Source of the DNA: Norana najaformis
Taxonomy: Eukaryota > Annelida > Clitellata > Crassiclitellata > Hormogastridae
DNA: 64,000 bases
Direction: 5' to 3'
Assembly: GCA_964023275.1 (NCBI GenBank)
Contig: OZ029916.1
Span: 25,496,953 to 25,560,952, forward strand
Position 1 is the first letter of the stretch. Each line of letters begins with the position of its first letter. The notes beneath the pieces were generated by a model. The model saw only the letters and a program-made list of their open reading frames with translations, did not search any database and was not told the DNA's origin. The position numbers and the translations under genes were made by a program. This document shows positions 12,301 to 23,561 of the stretch, piece after piece.

Positions 12301-15300
12301 TGTGCATATCTTCTTTAAGAAATGTTAAAAGGCAGTGTTAATTAATAAACAGCAATTAGATTATTAATTATTACATTATGTATCAAACTTAAAGCTCAAG
12401 ACCACAGTCAGTGCTTATCTTACACTCTTATTTTCATGGTTTTAGAATTCATCGTCATTGATTTTACTATTGGTGACCAACAATGTCAGAGATAATATTA
12501 TAAGTTTACATTGCTTGTTGAAATATCTTGCAGTTAAAGTTTAACATGTTTTTCATTCTGTTTTATTTTTGACTCTTTTTGTGGTGACCTTTTGTAGCGT
12601 ACTTCGAAGTCTGGGATGTCAAATACTCCAAAAAGTACAGGGAGGCTAAAGTCGACTTGAGCACTCTTGGTCAAGTGCAGCATGTAAGGGGCAGTTCTGA
12701 TAACCTATTGTTTATTCATAATTAGAGACAGGCTTACATTTTATTGTGGCCTTTTGCAGCAGATCAGTATTGGCAATTTATGAATTCCTGCAGAGGGAAC
12801 AGTGCTTTATTTTCTTTTGCAATCTTGGAGCCATATTTTTGATAAGGCAGTGGCTGCAAGCCACTGTTTCCTGCCACTATAAAAAATTTGGCACGAAAGT
12901 TAACAAAGCACATAAAATAATTTTGGCTTCACTGGAGAAGCTAAAAGCAAATCAATAGGCTAGAATGATTTATTATACTAATTAGTTGAAGGTTTGATAG
13001 GTGTTAAGTCAAACAAAGGGTGTGTCTGAAAAAAAAGGAAATTTTAACATGCATTTCATCCCAAAATTAATGTAAACAATCCCACTGTGAGTGAGTTTTT
13101 AGCACCTAGACTGTTCGTTACACTTCAGATTAAGCCTTGTTTACTATTCCTACCAAATCAATATTATTCAAACAAAACATTAAATAAACATTAAACTTGT
13201 ATAATTTGTACACTTATTAGTTACCAAAATAGAAATTTCACGTGCATTTGGTAGTGTTTGAAATTTGTAAATCTGTTTCAGAGTTTCACCTAATAAAATG
13301 TATCCAAATGCTGTGTTTAATTTCATGAATTACAGCTGAGGAAACAGGCTGGAACTTTGTTGCTGGTGTGTGAATTGGGTGTTTCTGTTGTGTCATTTGA
13401 GCCGAAGCCAGATGATGTGATTTGGGCGTCTGGTAGTCACCGTTTAGGTCAAGACGTTCAGGTAACTGTTTCTGCAGATTTTCGTTCGTTCAGTTTTTGA
13501 GGTCAGCAGTAGTTTAAAAACAGTTTGCAGCTGTTGTACCTGGAGGTTCAATCTCAGTAATCCATGTGAAATTTATGGTAAACCTGTGTTTTCTAGGTTT
13601 TAAATTCCTGTTGTGATGAATGAAAGTTTGTGCACATGCATCTGGACATTCATACAGCACTTTCGAAAGACTGTGTGAGGGTCCTTGTCAGAGTTTCTGC
13701 CAAAAATGTCCCATAATTACTGGTCATTACTCTTGGAGATTAACTTTTTTAGACTTGTAATTATTTTTATCAGAGCGGTCATGTTTGGGTGGATTTCTCA
13801 CTCCATTATTTCAGTGTTCAGTATATGCTGATTGAATGCAGAAGTATAATAATATACGAAATAAAATAATGTATGGGTTTGATGTTGTGTTTGTTTTAAT
13901 TAACATAATTTCTGAATTTTTCAGACACCCAAGTATGAGGATTTCAGAAAAGAGTTTGCTGAACTCAATTCTCTTATGGAGACATGCCGGAATTCGCCCA
14001 GCTTTAGCTTATTGGTAATTCCCAAGGTGGATGCCATCATTCAACGGGTTTGCAACACAAGCAGCACCTTTTGGCCAGCAGAGGAGCTCACTGCACTAGT
14101 CAAAGCAGGATTTATGTCAGAGCAGTAAGTCGTGGAAATGGATACTTTGTCTGAATTGGCATAATCTTGCATCTGTTTAACATATATATGGACATTTTGA
14201 ATGTCACAGTCCTTACTGTTGGGGTTGTCATGTGCCCCAGTATGCAGTCTTGTGTTCTGTAATAGTGTCCATTTGAAATGGAGTTTTGGAGTTAATTTTG
14301 TGTATTTGCTAAAAGCTTAATTTTCTGTTCATTATTGGTGTTAGCAGTTAGATATAAATACATTTTGTACAAAATATTGCCCTCTTGCTAGCGTGGTTAG
14401 AGATACTGAATCCTGTTTTCAGTTTTCTTTACAGAAGTTCTTTAGTTTAGTGCTGGTATGACCTGATAGCAAATTCGTCAATTCTTGTTTGATAATTTAT
14501 GAACAGTCCATAAGAACTGGGTCTTGTTCTTGAAGTCCATAGGAATTTTAGTTGTTAAAATGACACTTAGCTCTTGTAATATATGTTGCTTAAATTATCG
14601 TTTTTCACTTTTGTTTAACTTCCTCCTCCACAAGATTTATACTTGATTGCTAACCTACTGCATTGCTGTTGTTATGCTGCATGAAGCGTCAGAACCAAAC
14701 TACAAATCCGGTCAGCTGCAGAGAGTCGCTACAATGCCTTGGAGGCAGCCTAAGAATGATTAACAGGCTGAAATAAAGTATAGTATGGTAAAGGATATAT
14801 AGACTGGTGTTAAACAGTAACACAAGAAACTGCAAATAATCATCCACACAATCCTTAACTAAGAATGGCAGCAGTGAGTCCAATTCACATGACTTCGATG
14901 GCAATGACAGCAGGAGTTGACGAAGCTCCTCAGCGGGTGAGATTACCTGTAGCAGTGAAACTTTGTTTGTGTATTGCTTGACAGTCATTTGTTGAGTGGA
15001 ATACTTTATTGCAGTTTGTTTTCAAATTTGTGTTAAGCTCGTTTGAAAGTCTTCTTTTGGCGGCTATTCATCATCGTCAGTTAGATTTGCTGCACTTATG
15101 TCTAAAGAGTGGACGAACAGTTCCAGAGGCATTGATTGCAAAGTCACTGGATTGCATTTTAGAGTAAGATGGCTTCCTTTTAATCATTAAAGTAATCGTA
15201 CATTCAGGCATTTTATATATGCACCAGTACAAAGAAACTGCTTAGTCACATGCACAGATCACTCCATCATATTTTCAGTTCTTATATTTGAGCTAAATTT

Positions 15301-18300
15301 TTATTTTTTAATTAGTAGACATTTTGTGGTTTTACCTGACAGTATTATCATTCAGTAAAGTTACCTAAATCTAGTATTGAAAAGTCATTTCTTGAAATTG
15401 TTGATGACTTACATATAGGAGCAAAAACTTTTTGTAAAAATACTTAGACAGTGAAACAGTACATAAGGACTTATTGTTTGATAGCTAACACAACTAGGAT
15501 ATAAATATGCAAAGAACTCCCTTTACCCCGTTCTGTACCAGCTTGTCCTCTGTGCCTGTTTCTCACAAATTAACTTTTCTGAGTTTGTGAGGGGTTTCTC
15601 AGGCACAGTCATATCACCAGATTACACATCATTTCATAATTTGGAACCTGAATTAAGCTTAAGATCTGTGTTCTGAGTTTGTTTCAGAATTAGCATATGT
15701 GGTAATGGGGCATGTTACAAGGAGGTTCTGGTTTTTTCTGTTTGATTTATTGTAATATTTCGTCTTTTCTCTGTGTACAGAAAGGAAAGCACAGACAAGT
15801 TTTCTCATCTTCACTGCACAAAAGAAGAACTACTGTATCCTATCAGCAGTTTAGGGTTTGTTGTTTCAATGTATGTGATTGTCTTAGATTTTTGAAGTGC
15901 CGACGACTTATCGGTGAAGGTGCATACATCAGCTACAAGTTCTGATTTTTTCCCTTGATTTTGGTTTTTGAGGCATGCAACTGGGTTAGATATGCCATTC
16001 AATGGCTTTTTATGCCTGAATCTTATTCAGAAATTTATTGACTTAAAACCACCTCTTCTTTTCAGTGTCAAAGGAACCGAATGACAGTGGACATATACTC
16101 TAGGATATGATGATTTTTGCTACTTCTAATAGCATTTTTGGCACATCAGCTGTCTGACTGCATGCGGTTGACTTGCTGACTTACATAATTGACTGGATAG
16201 TGAATCTGTTCTGAAGTGCTATTGATGCCTAGTGCATTATTATAATGCTGCTATAGAATTTCTAACATTACATTACTGGCATTTTGACGTGTCCAAATGC
16301 TGGCCGGCATTTTGATTCATCCTGGTTTTGCTATTTGTTTGCAAGTTGCTGTGCACTGATTGGTTAAACTTGATCTGTTATTTGGTTCTGTGGTGTTTTT
16401 GTTTTTTCGTTGCCAAAGTTTGATTTCCTTAACTTGTAAACAGCAATCTGGTGCTTTGTTCTAGCTATGAAGAGAGCTTGCTGATTAGGTTTATTTGCAG
16501 AATGGAGTTCAGTCTTGTTTTGGTAAGTCACAGATATTTGTACAGTGCAGTCTCATTTACACACAAATCAGCTTCGCATGTGGTTACACCATTGTTCCCG
16601 GCAATGTCTGTTTATTTAACATGTGACTCATTTGCACACGGTGCATACAATACACACGCTGCACCAGCTGATATTCAGTCTTGTCATCATTACGTTAGAC
16701 GGTCTGTATCAGCTGTAACAGCTGCCTCGTTGGGCGGAAACATTTGCTGCCTGCAGCTGGATTTTAGCTCTTCATGGGGCAGTACAGTTCCAAAGTAGGT
16801 GAATGTACTTAATTCAGCTCCATGTCTCCCTTCCCCAAACGGATAAAGGGACCACACCTAGTAGCAACTGTAGCTGAGATAAATTATGGTGCTTGTGCCT
16901 TTGCAGGCAGCCCAGCTCTGCCCCGCAGGAGCTCAGCTACTCACTCATCCAAGGTTACAACAGCTGTGTACCGATAGGCTAGGTATTCCGGTTGGTGGGA
17001 CTTCACGTTTAAAGTAATGTTTTAAAACAGTCGATGTTAGCATGTCCATAAACATAAATTGTTTGGTTTTAAATCACAAACAGTATTGTCCATAACATGA
17101 CAACAATGTGGTCTTTCAAAGTAATTGGGCAAAATTGTCTAGGAGCAGGCTACAGTGCAAATGCCTTCACATTAGACAGTCTATGTCTGAGCTTTCTAGC
17201 CCTTCAAAGACTTACATGAATTATACACTACTGTATTTCAACATGACCTCTTAACCCACAAAATCAAACATGTGACAACTGCTGCTTGCCAGGTTCATGT
17301 GACTTGCTAGGACTCAATCCTGACATGGTGATGACTTGGTGAAGAATCATTCTGACCGCTTTTCTAAAACAGGGTAATTATTTTACCCTGAATTTTGTAA
17401 TCACTGCAGCATTCATATGTCAAGTAAAGTACACAATTCGTTTTATTTTTCCTGGCTTGCAACTTGTAATGCTGTTTTTTTGCATGTTATTATTGCACAT
17501 AATTTTTTGGCTTCTAAAGCTGAACCTTGCATTTTTTTTGCTTTTTTAGGATTTACTTCAACATCTTCGCAACTTGTGGGATTCCGGTGATATTCCATGC
17601 ATAGAGGTCAGTCTCTTGCTGGTTAATCATTTGAGAAACCTTTTCATTGGAGAATCTACAGCACTGTCAGTTGGTAAACTGGATTTTGATTTCACAGGTA
17701 AAGAAATCATGAAGGGCTTTCTGCAGCCTGACCCAACAGAAGTTCCTATAGACAACCGGAAAAGCATATGTGGATATGAAGTTTGGCTTTGAGGTAGCAA
17801 AGGGAGAAATAGTTTAGTAACAACAGTCAGGGCTGCATATAATAATGTTAAAAAGCTAAAGGTAATAAATACGCTTGTTTACATGCCTTTATAGAAACTT
17901 CTCTGAAGTCCTGTGGTCAAACACAACCTCAACAATTCCAACTACAAGACACCTTTGTTAACTTCCTCACTTAATACTTACTGACCCAGAAGGAATTGGG
18001 GGCTGAGGGGGCACCAGATGGCATAGTGCACCATGGACAGATGTCGGTCAACATCCAAGTGATTGGCAGGCTCAACATTACTTAACTTTTGTATCATGGG
18101 GCAGTTTGTCTGAGGAATGGCTATACTCATGCATTTTGGTCCTTCCCTACTGATGTGAACTACAAATCACACCCTAGGTGCAATGAAGTGGTGTTTTATT
18201 TTGCACTCAGAAGACTTCTTACTAGAAATTATGGGCAGTTTTTACCTGAATTTCTTATTGAGTTCTTGCCTCTTTCTGTTTTCTAGATTTGCAAGTGGGT

Positions 18301-19317
18301 GTATATGTTGAATGGAACCCATATGCAACAGTTCAACTTGTTCCCTGATTGCACAGAACTCTTACGTGACTTCTACGAAAACATCACTGCCAAGGTACAT
18401 ATCACATTCCAACTTTACAGTGGCAAAACCATCAACTGCAACAGACTGCTGATTTCTGTGCAAGTGCCAAAATTCTGGTTTTAACAAGTGCCTGCATCTT
18501 TTGCTCTAAATGAGGAGTGCCTTAAAAACTGGCACCTCTAGATTTTGAGTGCTTGGAATTTATTAGTTACACATGGATTGCAGCATGTTCGAAGTTGAGA
18601 TACTTGTGATGTGTGTGTGTGCATATTTGAATAGTCCCTTTTTAGGGTGTCTCAAAAATGCATCACTAGAACATGCCACACCGTGATCTTAGCATCCAGT
18701 GAGAGTTTAAGCAGAAGGCTGTTGTACCAGAGTATATATCTTTTACTGTAAGTTTTAAAAGAGGCAGGCAAGTGATGTTATACTCAGATGAAGTTACGAT
18801 CTCTCTTGAGCTAACTCCGAGGAGAAGCAGTGGATATGCCGTGTTAGCAACTTCATTTTGTTAGCCTCGATTTGTGAAGGCAGGTTCTCTCCACTCCTCG
18901 GCCTTTCTTCCCATTGCCAGTGAACAGGCATTGTACTTATTTTATAGCCGAGTATCTAGGGAGCACAAGTACAGCAGAAACTTCTGGGTTGAGAGTCCAG
19001 CATGCTAACCACTAAAGTAGACAAAATTGTGCCCTTAAGGTTGGATTAAAATCCTGCATATGCCTGGAACTCGCATAAGTTTTAAAAAGCAAATAAATGG
19101 ATGTACTATTTATTTATTTATTAAAGCACTTTTAATGCTACAGAGTGAATAACTTTTAATCAGATTGTGTTTCTGCTTCCAGCTGCACAGTTTGCTGAAG
19201 TACAATATTCAGCCGGAGGTTGTTTTGGATGAAGCTAAGCTGCAGGCAATAACACAGAACAGTAGACGACACTGCGGATATTACATCACATCTTTTGTCC
19301 ATCCATTTGATGACTGA
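6335..19317 (+). CDS. NOL11: Nucleolar protein 11, 15 exons
   Basis: NOL11 is a nucleolar t-UTP/SSU-processome factor needed for rDNA transcription and early pre-rRNA cleavage. Exons read from GT-AG sites: 6335-6460, 8090-8203, 8519-8578, 9305-9590, 10630-10695, 11606-11812, 12598-12683, 13336-13461, 13925-14124, 15038-15163, 15781-15870, 16444-16522, 17550-17606, 18287-18394, 19183-19317. They sum to 1866 nt, 621 residues, with every junction in phase; human NOL11 is about 719. Matching landmarks: VKSGQVLTSPAVQ in exon 2, AYFEVWDVKY in exon 7 (human SVWNIKF-like), LDLLHLCLK in exon 10, SSYEESLL in exon 12 and the C-terminal helix of exon 14. The start ATG opens exon 1 and an E-box lies upstream. 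Uncertain points: exon 6 could instead start at 11645 (13 residues fewer), and exon 10 needs an AAG acceptor because the nearer CAG acceptor breaks the frame. Product certain to family level; a few borders approximate. Confidence 0.88.
6695..6975 (+). pseudogene. Merlin-type (ISXO2-like) transposase remnant in NOL11 intron 1
   Basis: The plus-strand peptide contains NFVDSHDDEVHTEKVENIW followed by MHVKRKLKRQ. F-V-D-x(n)-V-H-T-x-x-x-E-x-x-W-x-H-x-K-R-K-L-K-R is the last catalytic block of the IS1016/ISXO2-like transposases of animal Merlin elements. After it the sense continues only by a frame shift (CHDLLPTYLQKFI), so the copy is broken. No terminal repeats were recognised. Confidence 0.7.
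14689..14988 (-). pseudogene. LINE reverse-transcriptase N-terminal remnant in NOL11 intron 9
   Basis: The minus-strand peptide has LPSKSCELDSLLPFLVKDC then VDDYLQFLVLLFNTSL. P-x-K-S-C-x-L-D-x-x-P-x-x-L-x-K-x-C followed by I-x-N-x-S-L is the start of the reverse-transcriptase domain of CR1/L2-like LINEs. It lies antisense in the intron between exons 9 and 10 of NOL11 and ends abruptly, so it is a fragment. Confidence 0.7.
18890..19040 (-). repeat. tRNA-derived SINE-like fragment in NOL11 intron 14
   Basis: On the minus strand TAGTGGTTAGCATGCTGGAC followed by TCTCAACCCAGAAG looks like a tRNA D-arm and anticodon arm (A-box-like TAGTGGTTAGCA). A clear B box is missing, and no acceptor-stem pairing was found, so a SINE head is likelier than a tRNA gene. 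Confidence 0.4.
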
Positions 19318-20452
19318 TTCATGATTCCCACATAAACGTTTTGGCTGCCTCTTTGTTCTTGGCAGCAATGGGGTTTGCTTAAGTTTCAAGTTGACAGCAA
19401 GAACAGTTTGCACATATTGGAACAAGAATCATGATTCTTAACAAATTAAATTGTTGTCAAGGCTTACTATATTATTTTACATTCTTTTAAGAGAATGTTT
19501 CCTCTTTTGGGCAGTGAATGCATGTGGTGCTGTGGATGAAAATATCCATACTGTAGCTCTTAGGTGGGGCTATGCCAAAGTGATCCAAACTTTAAAAGGA
19601 TCATTCATAAAAGATGTATGCACACAGGGAGGGTATAGATGTTATTATTATTAGATGTATGCACACAGGGAGGGTATAGATGTTATTATTTTTAATTCGT
19701 AACTTCTAACAAGCTGGTGTCTAATGCACAAGAAGTATAGTTATTTCAGTAAGTAGGGGTAGCCTAAGCTGGTGGCATAAACACCAACTTCAGTCCAACA
19801 ATAGGCAGGCAGTTTGTACTGCATTCGATCATTAGTGGAGTTTGTTGGGAGCAGCCTAAGCTGTACCACGCTGTGTACGTAGTACATTGTGTCACTAACA
19901 AGCTTCAGTAGTCGTTGGCATTGAAGTTCAGATGTACTCGGAGAGGAGGAGAAGGTAATACCAAATACGAACAAGGGGAGGGTTCCAAAGTAGGTAATTT
20001 TTGCTGACACCCTTTATGGAGGACCTCAAAAGAAGATAAGTGTACTGTGCTGGGCCACTTAAAGTATGCATGAGTATAGAATTTTTTATAGCACTTTTAG
20101 GAACTGGTTATGTGCTGCTTGTGAGCAGCTTGTACTACATATTAAAATTTTATAGACTGCCTTATTGCCAGAGATGACTAACACATATGTTGAAATGTTG
20201 CTTCAAGACATGTTTGCAGTATTCTTACATATTCCTGTATGACAGTATAATGCACTGATGTTCACAATAGATTAAAGTGCAAGTGATGCATTAGAAGTGC
20301 AGTGTATCTTTCTGTGGTTTATGACATGCATACATGATTCCCAGTGTTGAACAATTGCTTTTAACAAAGTAAATGTTTGCACATTTTTCAGTAGTTTTAT
20401 TTTGTTACGTATTTGGATTACATGCTGATTACAAAGTTCTTTTCTAAAACAG
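19318..20452. other. NOL11 downstream region
   Basis: Holds a 41-bp tandem duplication (19612-19693) and no further gene that I can support. The putative orphan exon follows at 20453. Confidence 0.5.
19612..19693. repeat. 41-bp tandem duplication
   Basis: Two copies of a unit starting AGATGTATGCACACAGGGAG, at 19612 and 19653, nearly identical. A recent local duplication. Confidence 0.9.
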
Positions 20453-20582
20453 TCTTACAAGTGTGCCTAACAGTATTTCTAATCAGCGGCCGTGCATAGA
20501 GCCATCTGTTCAACTACTGGAGCATCCCTATAACTGGAGTAGGACATTGACATATTATGGTGATGAGTATCACAACGGGATG
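20453..20582 (+). CDS. Possible orphan exon, unknown protein
   Basis: A 130-bp open stretch lies between a good acceptor (pyrimidine run, CTAAAACAG) and a consensus donor (ATG|GTAAGT). It needs two bases from an upstream exon. The peptide includes NQRPCIEPSVQLLEHPYNW and LTYYGDEYHNGM, with a composition like a real folded protein. A second exon could follow at about 20750 (acceptor CATGTCAG), giving a short basic tail KRKGKRIRNL and a stop. No upstream exon was found and I do not recognise the family. It might be the end of a separate gene or a chance open frame. Confidence 0.35.
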
Positions 20583-20951
20583 GTAAGTTAAAGCATCCAC
20601 TACACTCCAGTGTTTAGGGAATGCAGGATGAGCCGATATCAGCCACTTGGAGTAGACTGTACTTGTAGTACACTAGGTGCAGACATGGATCTCACTGCAT
20701 TAGTATTAGTAATTAGTACTAATGCTACTTTGTCCTATTACCATGTCAGAAACGGAAGGGAAAAAGAATCAGAAATTTATGAGAGAAAGAAGGGAAAGAG
20801 TCAGTGAGGCATACTGTTGATAACCCCTAAGATAAAGTTGGCAATGTGGCAGAGCAGCTAATATGCATCCTGTTGGGGCAGGTGGTGTAAGTAAATAAAA
20901 TGAACTATACAGTCATAAAAATGCATATTGGAATACAGAAGAAAAGATCTG

Positions 20952-21948
20952 GGGCCGTATGCATGAAAAGGTCTTAAGCTAGACAGAGACTAAGCCGCTA
21001 GTCGCTGACTCGCGGTCTTCGACTAGTAGTATGCATGAGTCGGTCTTACAGAACAGACTAGTAGTCCTGTTTTAAGATGCGCCGGGTAGTTTTGCTTACG
21101 CAGGGTTTTCCCCTTTTGACGTGGTTTTGTGATTGCGCATGCGCATTAGGTATTTATAGGCGGTCGCCCGCTATGGGACGGGGTCGTCTCCAAATAAAAA
21201 TATTATTATCACTGTTAATGTAATACCAGGCAATACTAAAACATTACATACAGTATTAAAAATATTAAAACAAGTAGTTAATTGTTTCAGTAGCTATGCT
21301 ACGCCTTTAAATTAAACCTCTACAAATTCTCAGTGAAACTTGGTAAACTCGAGTAAACTATGTCCGTCAATTCCTACCAATTTATGGGTTTTATTATTGG
21401 TGTTGAGTACAGTCCACAATTACACATGGCATGGGTTTTAATTCACACTCACCTTTACTACACTTTTACGTTACTCAACTCGTTTTCGGACGTTCGTTCT
21501 CGGTTAATGAGAACAAATTAAATTACATTAAATTTAGCTTTCAACTTATCGTATCTACAATACGGAAGGCACAGATCTCAAACGTGATCAGCGAATGCGA
21601 CATCGGTAGCTAGCTAGTTCATCACAAATTATTAGCAACTCGTGACGGCGAAAACGAAAAGCATAATAAATTTCATCGTCCGGGAACGATTCGAGTGGAT
21701 TTCGAGGGGTACTAAGCACGCTTTCACGTTGAAAACTTCGTCGAATCCTACGAATCGTAACAACCGCCATTTTGTTTTCTTTGACTAAGTCCGACTAGCC
21801 GACTTACGCCTGCTTGAGAAGTGGACTAGCTCTAGGCCAGGCTTCGTGCGCTAAGACCGCTTCATGCATACCGAACTAAATAGCTAGTCGGGGTTAAGCC
21901 GAACTCAGTCAGGGACTAGCAGTTACGACCGCTTCATGCATACGGCCC
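20952..21948 (-). mobile_element. PIF/Harbinger element, degenerate, 997 bp
   Basis: Terminal inverted repeats begin GGGCCGTATGCATGAA at both ends, and CTG flanks both sides (20949-20951 and 21949-21951), matching the 3-bp CWG/TWA target duplications of PIF/Harbinger elements. Similarity continues inward (GGTCTTAA against GGTCGTAA). A second inverted pair lies inside: GTATGCATGAGTCGGTCTTA near 21029 on the left and, on the minus strand, GTATGCATGAAGCGGTCTTA near 21870 on the right. A minus-strand peptide of a Harbinger nuclease start (21588-21770) gives the orientation. Most of the transposase and the Myb-like partner are missing, so movement would depend on another copy. Confidence 0.85.
21588..21770 (-). 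pseudogene. Harbinger (HARBI1-like) transposase N-terminal fragment
   Basis: From the ATG at 21770 the peptide contains PRNPLESFPDDEIYYAFRF, then RRHELLIICDELA. R-N-P-L-x-x-x-D-D-E-x-x-x-x-x-R-F-x-R-x-x-x-x-x-I-C-D is the conserved region just before the DDE nuclease in HARBI1-like transposases. A stop ends it after 60 residues and no catalytic Asp/Glu triad follows. Confidence 0.7.
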
Positions 21949-22539
21949 CTGGAGTGTGAGTCTCACAGAAACATGGATAAATACCTTTCTCTTGTACTGA
22001 ATTAATTTTTCTTTCTTAATAAAAGCAGACCAGTCAGACTACGTTTTCTCCCTCCGCTTGGTCTTCGGAAGAAGCCCAAGGGAACGATCATCGCTGAGCT
22101 CTGCCTTGTGGACCGAGAACATTCCACGGCAGAGTCGTTCTCACGCTCAGGAGAAAACGCTCCGTCTCATCATCCTGGTTTGCGGTCCAGTAATCAGTTT
22201 TACCTGACGTCCTGGCGATACATACTATAGAAATGATCCCTAAAAGTATGATCTTAACAATCCATCGCCGCCAAAATCTATATCTGCACAAAATGAACCT
22301 TTTCGAAAGGTGTTTAGCACAACGTTAGTGTAAAAATCATTACGCACAAACACCTTTCAGTATACCGAAACAATATGATATCGCTTTACAAGTGATTCAA
22401 TTGCAAATTATATTCCTAGTGTATTGTCAATTAATATTGTACCGATTACAATCGCATTTTGAAACTAAACAAATGTTGAATACGTTAAATATATGAAATA
22501 TCATTCGCTAGGTGGTTGTAGTAGTCGCGAGAGAAGGCC

Positions 22540-22930
22540 TTATGGCACACATATTTTAATCTAATCTAATCTAAAATCTTATATAGCGCCACTGTACTAA
22601 TGCTCGAGGCATCAGTCGATGGTCGCTGCTAAACAAAATCATTGTCCAAGCCAAAGTCCATGGTGAGTCCGGGTCGAAAAGCCAGATAGGAGTCCAGAAG
22701 TCACAGAGACAGCCTACGGAGGAAATGAGTTCAGGAAAAGATAAGTTTTCAGTCGAGATATGAAGGCAGAAACAGAATTTGCCGAGCTAACATTTGCCGG
22801 AAGAGAGTTCCGGAGTCTAGGGACAGAGACAGAGAAGGCACGCCAGCCAAGAGCTGTTCTTGTCCACGGAATATTTTAGAAGCAAACCTATTTGAAAAAC
22901 CTATGTTTTGACAAATGAGCAAGGTCGACG
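22540..22930. repeat. Dispersed repeat with TATAGCGCC end
   Basis: Begins with (TCTAA)n-like sequence and TTATATAGCGCCACTG, then CAGTCGAGATATGAAGGC and GGAAGAGAGTTCCGGAGTCT. The first words recur at several places in the window (for example 29830, 33484, 39697). The whole looks like a long copy of an interspersed element. No protein sense. Confidence 0.5.
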
Positions 22931-22969
22931 CCATACGGTCGCTATATAAACCGTGTACATTTACATTTA

Positions 22970-23205
22970 CGTCAAGGCGCCTCTGTGCACGAGGATACCG
23001 GTTCGCGTCCTTGTAGTGGCTTATTTATTGAATCTCGAGCTAGCACGGTTCGTACACGGGGGTCTTAAATGGCGTGACACCCATTCAAACAGGCAGCGGT
23101 GATGAAGGATCTCGCCTGATAAATCATTTATAAATGAACAGGGTCGAGGCCATACGGTCGCTACAGAAAAACATGTACATTTACATTATACATTTATGTA
23201 CGTAC
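22970..23205 (+). repeat. tRNA-derived SINE, copy 1 (head truncated)
   Basis: B-box GGTTCGCGTCC, then GTGGCTTATTT, TGAATCTCGAGCTAG, CTTAAATGGCGTG, GAAGGATCTCGCC and the tail AGGGTCGAGGCCATACGGTC. The same order occurs at 45560-45775 and, inverted, at 49930-50182. The A-box region is missing here. Confidence 0.75.
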
Positions 23206-23561
23206 GCATCTGAACATTTATATAACGCATTCTTGAAACTTCTATATAGGCCTAAGCTAATAATTTGAATATTGAAGAATCGTTTTTGTAAAACAAAGCC
23301 AGTGATGTTTTAATGAAGTATTTTATTTTGACTTACCTTTTTAAAAATATATATAATTTTTCTCTTTACAAAATTTCATGCGCGAGTTTATATTTTTCAG
23401 TCAACTAAAATGGCGTTATAATTTGGAGTCGTCATTAGGTAGAGGGTTGGGTCCATTAACATCTTTGGTTGGGTCTCTAGTGAAAAGTCTTTATGCAAGA
23501 TCGTTGGCGTGAGGATGAGGAGGTGGTGTTTGGTTCCTCTGCAATTTCTTATTGTTTTAAA

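Noticed and set aside
16095..16160. Box C/D snoRNA in a NOL11 intron (ATGATGA ... CTGA)
   Set aside because: No terminal stem closes around the boxes, and no clear guide.
16451..16798. 115-codon open frame as a separate gene
   Set aside because: Its first part is NOL11 exon 12; beyond the donor at 16523 it is intron.
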